A stretch of DNA of 64,000 nucleotides from Brachypodium distachyon (lineage: Eukaryota > Streptophyta > Magnoliopsida > Poales > Poaceae), in the NCBI RefSeq assembly GCF_000005505.3, contig NC_016134.3:5766001-5830000 (forward strand). The letters are read 5' to 3'. Shown here piece after piece: positions 46,068 through 56,178 of the stretch; positions within the stretch are counted from its first letter, which is position 1, and every line of letters begins with the position of its first letter. A program made the translations under genes and the position numbers. Below the pieces are notes generated by a model. That model saw nothing but the letters and a program-made list of their open reading frames with translations, had not been told where the DNA came from and searched no databases.

Positions 46068-47117
46068 GGAAATTATTCACCCATGTGTGGATTGATTCTG
46101 ATAAAAACGACATACCATGGAAAACCGTCCTCAAACTCAAATAAGTAAGTCGCTGCTCATCTCAATCATTTTAACACATATATGTTGTGACTCTGTTCAC
46201 TAGTCCTTTGTTGCTTTATTCATCAAGCATAAAATCCACAGGCAGTGCTGCCATCTTTTGCTCATCAGCGTTTCCTAGCGATTTATTTTATTCATGAAGC
46301 AATAATTTTTTATTAGATTTTATTTTGCACTAATTGTTGTACTTCTGGTCATAATTATTTGTTAGGCATTTTGCTGCCATCTATCCTTTTTTGAGGGTTT
46401 TATCATTAGTAAATGAATCATATCAAGCAACTTCTAACAAGAGGGTCTAACATAATTGCTTTACTATGTTAGGTTTTTGAATATTTGTGGCATCGCCGAT
46501 CAGGCAAACCATTGAGCAGCTGGTGTTTCTCTGTTTTTTCTTTTTCTTTCTTATAAGTTGCTTTTATCTAATTGAACTCTAATCTTTTCCCAAACAGCAG
46601 TTGCATTTTCATTACCGATTAGTCAACTTATTTAGTAGCACTCGCTGCACCACTCATGAGTTTTTTATAAGTTGAAGTTGATCATGATTTTTGAATTTGA
46701 TTTTGCACCACCCTTTAGGCAACATTTTGACAAACTTTGACTTGGAGCCACTTCAAAATGCTTATGTTGTTAATTATAAGTTGCTTTTAGTCTCTTTGAG
46801 CAACCTTTTTTTTTACCCTTTCTCACAATTTGGATGACTGATTAGGCAAACTTCGGTTAGCAGTCGCTTCAAAAATCCTCGAGAAGTCGGGTGTGTTAAT
46901 TATAAGTTGCTTTAGTCTCTTTGAGCAACTTTTCCAACTTCACTCGCATTTTACTTTTTTAAGTAAAAGTTGCATCTCTAGCAAAATTTTGAATTAGAAG
47001 TTGCTATACTAGTTAGCCTTTTTTGCTTTATCATATAGTTGCTTTATGACCTGTCTACCATTGACTAGAAATTGTATTAGAGGGTCAAATTTTGACTAGA
47101 ACTTGCTTTATCATATA

Positions 47118-47230
47118 CTCCCTCTGATCCTAAATTGTTGTCGAAATATTACATGTATCTAGACGCTTTTTAAGAATAGATACATCCATATTTAGACAAA
47201 TTTGAGTCAAGAATTTAGGATCAGAGGGAG
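47118..47230. mobile_element. Stowaway-type MITE
   Basis: CTCCCTCTGATCCTAAATTG and the inverse ..AATTTAGGATCAGAGGGAG. TA on the left; the right flank is CA. Confidence 0.85.
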
Positions 47231-48900
47231 CATTTTTCGGTGATAACTAGTTGCCTTTTCAGCCATTCAACTATTTGACTAAAAGTTGCATCTCCTAGCA
47301 AAATTATGAGTTAGAAGTTGATGCACTAGTTAGACTTTTTTTTTATCACATAGTTGTTTTTCTGACCTGTCGACAATTGAATAGAATTGTATTAGAGAGT
47401 CAAAATTTGACTAGAAATTGCTTTATCATATATTTTCGGTGATAATTAGATGCTTTTCTAGCCACTCAACTATGTGTAAAAGTTGCATATCCTAACAAAA
47501 TTTCAGTTAAAAGTTGCTAGACTGGTTACACTTTTTTTTGCTTTTGTCACATAGTTGCTTTTCTAACCAGCCAAAGGTTGACTAGAATTGTGTTAGAGAG
47601 TCAATTTTTTAAGTACTTTCTGCATTATTGAGCATTCAGCTTTTGCTTTTCATTTTTCCTGTGATATTTAGCTGCTTCAACCACTCAAGTCTTTGAGTAA
47701 AAAGTTACATTACTCGGTACACTAAGCAGCTTTTTCTTGCAATAGGCATCAATGAACACAATTGAGGAAGAAGAAGCAGCGGGAGTACTCGAACATGCTC
47801 AAACTTGGGATTTAGTGCCTTGTTGCAGGAGGCGCAATGCACATGATAGGCATCTTTCAATGGCAGAATCTCAGGGAGAAGCATCCTATTTATAACCACC
47901 GGAAGCATGCCCTTCCTCCCTGACCCAGATTTCAATTCTCGGGTGTAGGGACATGGATCCATGTGATATCTATAGGTGCATACGAACATTTATCTACTCT
48001 GGTTTTTTTTCCTATTTTTCTGCCTATTGTGTACATAAGCAAATTTGGGGGGTGGGGTGGGGGGGGGGGATATGATCGGTGTGATTTGCAGCAATTTGGG
48101 AGGCAAAAAAAAAACAGTTTAGATCAGCAAATTTTTTGGTGGAAAAAGTGCTTTATCATGTTTTGTACCGATGAAGAAGTGTTTTTGTTACTACCACAAC
48201 ATAACCAGGCAACTTTTGTACATTTTCCCCTATTGCTTATGTTCTTTTGCAAATCACAACTCATAATTAGGCTCATAATTTGCCTTGATCTGCAGGGTGT
48301 TTTTGGCATGGTAGGCTTTGTGTACAGATGCAGATGATAGTTTTCAGTAAAATCAAAAAATAAGAACATGTACATGGGAGCCGATGATGGGGATCAGATG
48401 CAGGGGAGCAACATCTAAAATGCAGCAAGCAGCATATGGCTGCAGTATGTTTTGTGTTGGGGAAACAACAAAGCAACTTATGTAGGATAAAGTATTTTGA
48501 CTACTTTTGCAGCTACCAAGGAGGGGATTATGTGAGAAGGGGGCTCAACTAAAGTGCTTTGTAGCTGATTTTTTTTGTGTGTATGTGTGCTTCAGATAAC
48601 CCTGTGTGCGCGCTTGCTTGTGCTGTTGCTTTTCTAAATTTGCTGTTACAGGGGTTTGCCTGAAGCATGACCATCCTCCTGACTCAATTTTCAAGTTTGG
48701 GGTTAGGGATATGGATCCATGTAAAAGTTGTGTCCTGGCAAAAGACAAACCCCTAAGCAACTTGTTATTTGTTATCCTATTTGTTTTCGATCAACAGATT
48801 TGAGGGGGAAACTGCTTTTCTTTGCTGTTTATGTAGAGAGGGGGACAATAGCTCAGTAGTTTTGCTTGATCTAGCGCAATCCCACCCTCGTCCATATTTT

Positions 48901-49587
48901 ATTATAATAATTGTTGTGTTAGTACCATTATTCAAACTCATATGGATCATTAGGGTTTTTAGATCTAAAACAAACTCCTTTCCATCCATATATCCATACA
49001 TGTATATTTTTTTGAGCGAATTATCCATACATGTATTATGATCCATAATATGTATTATAGCCATTTGCAATGTCTTGATTTACCAGAACCGAGGTTTTGA
49101 AAGCACATAATGTAAATCTTACTGGAAATGGTGTAATGCATGCAGGGCGCATATTTTCTGGCACAAATATTAACCCAGCCGGCCTTTTCTCCTCCGTGCA
49201 ACTGTTTTACTCCTTACAATTCTGAAATTGGTAGAAAACAGAGAGAGTACTAAGAATCAACTGTGGATGTTTCTAATGGTCTTTTATGTGTCCCACCTGA
49301 TAGTTTTTGCGGGGAAGGATTGAGATGATGTGACGTGGACAAGAAAAGAATAAAAAATAGTGTATATCAATGGAAAGAGGAGGGGAAAGCTGACCGTGAA
49401 CTCTAGCCACGTCTACACTACCTCTCTAGGTCCGACCGTTGTCTTGTGGCTTCAAAAGAAGTCTCCATAACTATGAAGAAAATCAGCCAATTTTTGTTTT
49501 TCATATTATTTTTATTCGAAAAGGTTTGCAATTTGGCTTTTTTTTTCTTTCGAGGGAAGTATTGTAATCCGATTTTTTTTGTAACTA
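48901..49587. other. Intergenic, AT-rich
   Basis: Upstream sequence of the 49.9-kb gene. T-runs and WCCATACATGTAT words near 49000-49030. No feature assigned. Confidence 0.3.
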
Positions 49588-49711
49588 CTCCTTCCGTCCA
49601 ACAAAAGATGTCTCAAGTTTGTCAAAATTTAGATGTATTTAAATATGACTTATTGTATAGATGCATTCAAATTTAAGTTAAAGTTGAGACTTTTTTTTTT
49701 ATTGGATGGAG
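49588..49711. mobile_element. Stowaway-type MITE in promoter-proximal position
   Basis: CTCCTTCCGTCCAACAAAAG and the inverse ..ATTGGATGGAG, with TA on both sides (49586-49587, 49712-49713). It ends about 210 bp before the start codon of the 330-aa gene. Confidence 0.8.
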
Positions 49712-49920
49712 TAAGTATTATAATCCGACTATGTGATGGACAGACTTTACATGGCCATATAGCCGAGAGGCCGAACCGAGCGAAGCCCAAACCGGCCCAA
49801 GCCCAAGCCGTTGACAGCTGCTTCCTCCTCCGCACGCCACGGCGAGTTTCTTTCCGACAGACCCCCGACCTCTCCTCTTCTCGCTCGCTCGCCGCGAGAT
49901 CCCGCGCGCAAGCCCAACCC

Positions 49921-52900
49921 ATGGCGGTCGGCATCGGGCTCCTGCTCAACCAAGCCACCCGCCTGCCCCGTGCCCCCATCCACTCCCACGCTGCCTTCTC
50001 CGCCGCAGCTGCAGCCGCGGCGGCGGCGGCGGCCGTCTCCTCCTCCGGCGTGCCCCTCTCCGCGCGACACTTCTTCGGGTTCGTTCGACCCTCCCTCAGC
50101 TTCTGAATCAATCTCTTACTACCAAGGCTCCTGTTATTTGCCTTCTCCTCTCCCGTGTCGAATTTCTTTTGTTTGTGCGCGCGTCGTGCTTGAGTCGCGA
50201 TCGAGGTGTTCGACGCATTGCGCGGGAGGATTATTACCAGGGTTTTGGCTTCACCCTAGAGCAGTTTAGCGCGGCCGGGGTTTGGTTTTAGTAGCCACAC
50301 ATTAGGCGATCTCCATGCTCCGCCGGAGCCGGAGGAAACGGGGACCTACCGTGTTCTATGGATGTGTCTGAGGCGGTGGAGCCCTACCTCCTTATAGCGT
50401 TATCTTTGAATTTTATGCATTAGCCACTGCAGTTGCTAAAGTTTCTACCTTTGGAGTTGGAGATTGTTTTCCGATAGCTACTTTCAAGTATTAATTGTCT
50501 CAAATTTGCCCAAATATGGATGTATCTATGCCTAACAATCATCTAGATACATGTAATATTTCGACAACTAATATGGATCGGAGGGAGTATTTTACTTGTT
50601 TGCATTCAAATTTTGTTGTGTCAATTTTTACCAACTTATGTCAACTTGGCCTCGGAGGTGAACTTCGTTGTGATATGATGAAACTTGATGATTTGATCTA
50701 TTAATTAGGTTTTGTCTTTCAGTATACTGTCAATGATCATTGGATCATTCATTTGAGTTGTAAAAAATAGTACTCCCTCCGTCCTGAATTAACTGACGTG
50801 GATTTTTATAGATTCTTATACAAATCTACGTCAGTTAATTCGGGACGGAGGGAGTACTTGATTATGTCTGTGGGACAGTTAGAAAAATGCCTTCTTTCTG
50901 GTCTGGAAGATTGATTGCCTCTAGCAGCCATATAGTGCAACAAAATACTCCCTCCGTCCCATATAAAAGCGACGAAATATTACATGTATCTAGACGCTTT
51001 TTGTGTATAGATACATCCATATTTGGGCAAATTGAGCCACTTAATATGGGACGGAGGGAGTAGATATTTATGGATCTATGTGTTTGTGGATCCATCCATG
51101 AATCGTTACATACGGCATTGGTCTAAAAGTACGGATCACGGATGTTGTTTGTCATTGCTGGCAAGTTGCATTTAGTTTTTTTTATCCATTTTAATTATGT
51201 TGACCTAAATACTACTACTGTCTAATAACTGTTGTGTTCTTGCTTCAGTTTTCCAGGGTTCACTGTTGCTCATTGTGATGCTAGTGCAACATATGGATTG
51301 AACGATACTCCTGATCTTATTAATGATCTTAACAGCAAGATATATGACTCGATTCATTCGCCAATAAAGGAATACCCTTTGGAGCTGAAGCCGCTTTATT
51401 ATGCATTTCAGTTTAAAATTTTTGGTGTGACAACCCTGAGGGCCTTTTTATTGTACTATTTGCCGCTTCTTGAACCTCGTCCACCTAGTGATGATGACGA
51501 GGATGATGATCTGCTTCAAGATGATTCAGAGAGGCCGCCTGTCGACCTGGTTACTCCCTTCCACAAATCATTGAAGCAAATCGCCCGTGAGGTACTTATT
51601 TGCTCAATGGCACTTCAGTAAAGTAGTGCAATCAGTTCTAACAGTCTTTCGTAAACTGACTAGCTAGATACAATAGTTCAATATCTTGTTATCAGATGAT
51701 CCCTTATGTTCACCTTAATTGACCTCCATTTCTGCCTTTGCCTTTTCCGTTCCACCAAAAACGTATTTTGATCTTCGCATATTTAATGTTTGCTGAATTT
51801 TCCAGTCAGTAGTGTCTAACAGTTGATTTTAGCTTTCCATGTAGACCTCCTTTGAAACAGACATAGATTTGTTCTCTATACGTGAAATATAAATCTACTT
51901 TTTATATCCATGTTCATGGCCTGGGCTTCTGGCCTTCTCTTGTAAGCCTAATCTGTTTTTACCAGGAGCCCCAAATAAGCTGGCGTGACTTGAGGGCGTT
52001 TATGAGTTACAACGCTCCTTAGTGCAAGCCTAACCTAAATATTGTAAAAAATTAAAGCTTGGCCTACACCTTTATTTGCTGTTTTGTTTATCCTATGCAA
52101 AGTAAAAGTCCTTGCTTGTTCTTCTGTTCTACATTTCAGACTTCAGTTGTAACAACAAGACGTGTATTGGAAAGGATCACGGTTCGTCATGTGTCGCAAC
52201 GAACAGCATGGAAGTATCTAAAAGGTAAGGTTTCTCTGTTTTACTCATATCTTCAGGCAGCACGCTCGATGATTGAAGGGTTGTGGACTTGTGGCATTCT
52301 AGCAGCCTATAAGTCTAAATGTGGTTGTTGTTCCAACTGAATCATTCTGAAAAAAGTTGGAGTTGTTATTTTTCATATGAAGCAATATGTTCCTTGATTA
52401 ATTAGAGACCATATTACCATATTTTCATTGCCTTAGTTTCCCCCCCCCCCCCCCCCCCCTCCTATAACCTTCCTGAGCAGGTCATTGACATATACTCCAT
52501 ATTGCTGCTATTCTCCATAATAACTATTTGATGCTCACTTCAATTTGCAAATTGCTTATTGGTTTAATTTGTAGTTAGCTTTTAGTCAACTAAACACATT
52601 ATGACATTAGGACTACACAAGCTCTCTCGTTTACATACAATCTTCTTTCGCATGCATGTTTAAAGGACTAGTCTTTTTATAACCTGGAGTAGTTCGCACA
52701 TGACCAGGTTAAGGTAACTTTTTTCAGAAACCTGAATTTGGCTCGGAGGTCCAGAAAAATCTAGCGCATAATGCTTATTAGCTTATCTGTTTCTTTGGTA
52801 TGTCTTGTGCTCTCATTGCCCAGTTGGTTGGTAAGTCATTATTCATTAGATTCCAATCTCTTTGTGGTCGAGTTGAGCACTCCTGAGTGACTGTTGAATA

Positions 52901-54055
52901 GGTACTCCCTCCGGCCTCTGGGACAAGTAATATGGGTCGGAGGGAGTACAACATCTTGGGTTGTGGCCAACATCATTCAATCCCTTTGCAAGGATGTTCC
53001 TCCAAATTTACCTTAGATACGCTAGCTACATTTTGTTTTATATGCAAAGCGTACCAATAAGTTACATCGTTTTCTGTCTGATGTGTTCTCTCTGTTGCTT
53101 TTGTTTCAACACATTAATCTTACTGTATTCTTTTAATTTCTTGTCTGCCGAGTTATGATTAATATATTATCGCATTATCTGCTGTTACTTATAATACCGT
53201 TTACTTTGTTCTCTAAAGATGCTGCAAAATCATCAAAGAGGAAAGCTATAAGGGGGATGCCAATTCCAGAATACACATACTGTGTTGCCAGAACAACTTT
53301 CCGAAGTAAGACTTTGCCTGCACTCGTCGTTTCTCCTTTTTTAGGTTATTACTCATTCTTTTTATTTTTTAAACAGCTCATACATTGGGGGTAGCTGCTG
53401 CTTGGGTTGTACAATCTATAGTCCAGGTTTACAAATGTTTCGTTCGTAAACCTGATAGTGATGATGATCAGGAATTGTTTGATGAGATGGAGAAATTCAG
53501 ATTGTTTGGGAGAAAGATCTATAGTGTAACCATCAAATGTGGTTTCTCTTTGGTATTTGCCTCAATAGGAGCAGGCCTTGGTGCCCTCCTTCATTCACAT
53601 CATGGACAGTGGATTGGTGAGTTACAACTTCCTTTCTTCTGTCAATTCAAGTACTGGACTGCCGAAGCTTCTCATTTTGTTTCTGGACTTAATAATCTTT
53701 GTTGGAGTGTTTCATGTTCACTTTATGTTAGCGATGAAGATATCTTTTAGGGCAACGTATCAGGTGAAAACCTCTACTCGGTGAAAACTTGAAAACTTCC
53801 AATCCTAGCCATTAGATCTCAAATAAACGGATCAGATAAAAGGTGGAACCTCTAATCACTTGAACACATTTACGAAAAAAACTTGTGATTGGAGATAAAA
53901 GCGCTGCCAGATTCAGCATGTTAGCATTGGTTCTGCTCAAACTAAGTTGACACTGTTTCCTCCTATGGCTTGCAGGTTGTGTCCTTGGAGATTTAGCCGG
54001 ACCAGTTATTGCTATCCTTGTTTTTGAAAAGCTCGGGTGCCCGCTAGAAGATTGA
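49921..54055 (+). CDS. Conserved plant multi-pass membrane protein, unknown function
   Basis: Six exons fit one frame with GT/AG borders: 49921-50078, 51249-51591, 52140-52224, 53219-53305, 53377-53616 and 53976-54055 (993 nt, 330 aa). The start ATG has MAVGIGLLLNQATRLPRAPI and an 11-Ala run. Exon 2 gives HCDASATYGLNDTPDLINDL, a hydrophobic segment and an acidic DDDEDDDLLQDD patch. Exons 3-4 are basic (TVRHVSQRTAWKYLKG, SSKRKAIRGMPIPEYTYCVA). The C terminus has Gly-rich hydrophobic segments (CGFSLVFASIGAGLGALL, GDLAGPVIAILVFEKLG) and acidic EDD-type loops. It belongs to a family of uncharacterised plant membrane proteins. The Gly-rich helices recall Tim17-like proteins, which is only a resemblance. 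Introns 1-3 carry several MITEs. Confidence 0.8.
50481..50587. mobile_element. Stowaway-type MITE, left end decayed (intron 1)
   Basis: The right end ATATGGATCGGAGGGAG is intact and followed by TA. The left end reads CTTTCAAGTATTAATTGTCT, so only the inner TIR is conserved. Confidence 0.65.
50773..50854. mobile_element. Near-perfect palindromic MITE, 82 bp (intron 1)
   Basis: CTCCCTCCGTCCTGAATTAA and the inverse TTAATTCGGGACGGAGGGAG; the arms continue through CTGACGT(G/A)GATTT. TA on both sides. Nearly the whole element is stem. Confidence 0.9.
50948..51060. mobile_element. Stowaway-type MITE (intron 1)
   Basis: CTCCCTCCGTCCCATATAAA and the inverse ..AATATGGGACGGAGGGAG, TA on both sides. 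Confidence 0.9.
52441..52459. repeat. Poly-C tract in intron 3
   Basis: An uninterrupted run of about 19 C. Its length may be a sequencing or assembly soft spot. Confidence 0.7.
52905..52946. mobile_element. Stowaway MITE deletion derivative, 42 bp (intron 3)
   Basis: Both ends remain (CTCCCTCCGGCC, GGTCGGAGGGAG) with TA flanks, but almost the whole interior is gone. Confidence 0.75.
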
Positions 54056-54675
54056 AAAACCCTGGTCATTGGACTATGCATCCGTCGGTTCTTTCTCCCG
54101 TTGAAGAACATGATGTGGCGCTGCTTCGCCTTGAGTCCTGCCCTTTGGGGTATCTACGTTGATCTAACCTGGAGCTCACACTTGATGAATAACTAGCCAT
54201 CACCTCTGCCATGTGCATGGTTAATAGCTTCTTTGTGACGCATGAATGCCTTCGGGCATCATGACTGAGATGTTGATACTGGCATATGCTTTGTTACTCT
54301 GTCTCAGATTTTGAGTTTGTTGATTGATCTTCTAGCAACTGTAACAATGATGAAGCCTCTCCACGACTGGATGACTACGTCACATGAGTTATTTGATCTT
54401 GAATTGACAAATATTTTGATTTTTTACGGATGCGAATACCACGACCGAACCAGCAATGACTAGCACAAATATAATTAAATTAACAGTTCTTGCAGAAATA
54501 CAATCACAGGCTTGACAGTTTCCATTGCGGTTGTTCATATAAAACCCATGAGCAGGCCGATCGTTCGAACTGTGGTCTTGTACGAGTTTTGTCCAAAATC
54601 AGCCATTGCCATCGAAACAGAGCTGCATTTACAACTCAGGGGCACAATGTTTCATAAGAATGAACAATGATTAAA
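54056..54675. other. 3' flank of the 330-aa gene
   Basis: Contains likely 3' UTR and spacer. No feature beyond that is recognised. Confidence 0.4.
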
Positions 54676-54679
54676 TAAC

Positions 54680-55062
54680 TTCGGGCCAAGAGAAATGGAA
54701 GAAACGGCTTATATGCTGGGTAGACGTGCGTGAGATTGGGTGGGATACGTGCTGTGAAGAGATCTCTTTTCCACACTGGCAAACAGGTCGGCATCATTTC
54801 GCCAAAGGCAAAATCGGCTATGGATTTGATGAATTGGAGTATGCCAAAACCATCAGAAATGCAATAACACATGTGAATGCAGATCACAAATCCTCCACAC
54901 TTGAGTTGAGTCACCTGCAAACACACACATGCATATATGCAAGTCACAAACGGTAACAAAGCTATCTCAAAAACATCTACTTCCTCCGCCCCTGTTGGTG
55001 TCGTGTGGTGTTGGCCGGGACGTACGGAGGTAGTAGCTCCGGCGTGCCGTGAAGGTCACCAT
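54680..55062 (-). pseudogene. BAHD acyltransferase pseudogene
   Basis: A minus-strand TATA box precedes an ATG at 55062 starting MVTFTARRS, then RPTPH, the N terminus expected of BAHD enzymes such as benzyl-alcohol benzoyltransferase-like proteins. The sequence is shortened and out of frame soon after. After an acceptor (TTTGCAG, exon start 54914) a second piece reads [45 protein letters not shown] and [13 protein letters not shown] enzymes transfer acyl groups from CoA using HxxxD. Here the motif reads YCISD, with Tyr in place of the catalytic His. Most of exon 1 and all of the DFGWG region are missing, so it is non-functional. Confidence 0.8.
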
Positions 55063-55210
55063 GGCAGTCTGGCAGAGGGATGGATATGAGACTGATTAGA
55101 GAGTGTGCTTGTATATTCTGCAGCGCGGTGGAAGCTAGGGAAGCTAATGTGTGAGCTGCTGATGATGTACTTGATGAGTGTTTGTGATGAGAGCTGAATT
55201 CTCTGTGTCT

Positions 55211-55219
55211 ATTTTATAC
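55211..55219 (-). promoter_or_regulatory. TATA box of the BAHD pseudogene
   Basis: The minus strand reads GTATAAAAT about 150 bp before the ATG at 55062, followed by a CA-rich leader. Confidence 0.55.
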
Positions 55220-55229
55220 GCGCATGCAG

Positions 55230-56178
55230 TCAGGTAGGGAGTTTAAAACTAGGAAGGATGTTTAGTTTGACTCGCTTCAAGTATAGGACTTGCTTGGCAA
55301 TTTTTCTGTCTTTTTCAGGATCTTCTGTCCAACATTTATCCATAACATGCATTTTCCGTGATCTTCTGTGCAGTTTCAAGATTATTTTTTTAAAGGGCCG
55401 TGAATCGTTTCGTCCACTGGTTGGCGGGCGCGTGGACGCCATGCCCGCGCCGGCCAAAGTATCGCCGGCCGTCCATTGCAAAAAAGAAAGTATCGCCGGC
55501 CGTTCGCTCACTGATAGACTAAAGAATCTATATCCACCTTTTCGAATGCACTCCTCAGAAGAAGAGAATGCCCAGTGTTAGCATCCTTTTGGGTCCTAAA
55601 ATATTCAAGGAAAATTGAAACAAATCGAATGAGTTCATAAAATATGTGTTTACCAAATATTCAAATCCAAATTCATTATACATATAGAGAAGAAGAAAAA
55701 AAGACAAATCCAGCCATGAATGATGCCTGAAATTTCGTCTTTTCTATTTGTGTTTTTGTGATATTATTCACAATTAGGGGAAGAAAAAGAAGGGCACTTT
55801 TACTACCAGAATCAGCATTCCAGGCACATTTAGCTTGACATGATTAAAACAACCAGAAAAAACATTTTATGTGCAAAGTAAAAATGGGACATGATCAGAT
55901 CTCTCAAAAAGAAAAGGATATCAAGTTTTTGGCACACCCTCAGAAGTCCAGAAATGCACTGATCATAGAAACATTGCTGCCAGAATCATCTCAAATTTAA
56001 ATGCATAGCTTCTCTCAGCACTCAGCAGCATGAAACCTTTTAAGATAAACTGCTCAAACAGGGTTTGTTTTCCTACATTGAAAGCTTGTACGTGACAAAA
56101 GATACATCAACTATACAGGAACACTCCGCTCCAGACCCAGCTAGTTCATACAATTTGCGTGTCAAGGTTCAGCTGTTC
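55230..56178. other. Spacer between BAHD pseudogene and PIG-V 3' end
   Basis: Has a short GTATCGCCGGCCGT repeat at about 55460 and 55490. 55600-56178 is AT-rich and probably includes the PIG-V 3' UTR. Confidence 0.4.

Larger units (their letters stand above)
43860..48900 (+). other. Unclassified, possibly transposon-derived region with Ulp1 fragment
   Basis: A GC-rich head (43880-44620; ORFs on both strands) is followed by ~3 kb of AT-rich sequence. Inside, a diverged unit built on AAAGTTGCATCTC..AGCAAAATTTTGAATTAGAA and TTTATCATATAGTT recurs near 45360, 45590, 46965, 47280 and 47480. A Ulp1-like catalytic exon fragment lies at 45977. Segments 47903-47971 and 48661-48722 are similar to each other, both with GGATCCATGT. 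A long intron-rich gene body or an old DNA transposon would both fit. No termini were identified. Confidence 0.35.

Noticed and set aside
49633..50269. Longer or alternative-frame first exons at the 49.9-kb gene
   Set aside because: The ATG at 49921 with donor 50079 and acceptor 51248 keeps phase and gives a sensible N terminus. The others are UTR or shadow frames.
54726..54956. 76-codon plus-strand ORF
   Set aside because: It is antisense to the BAHD exon 2 remnant.
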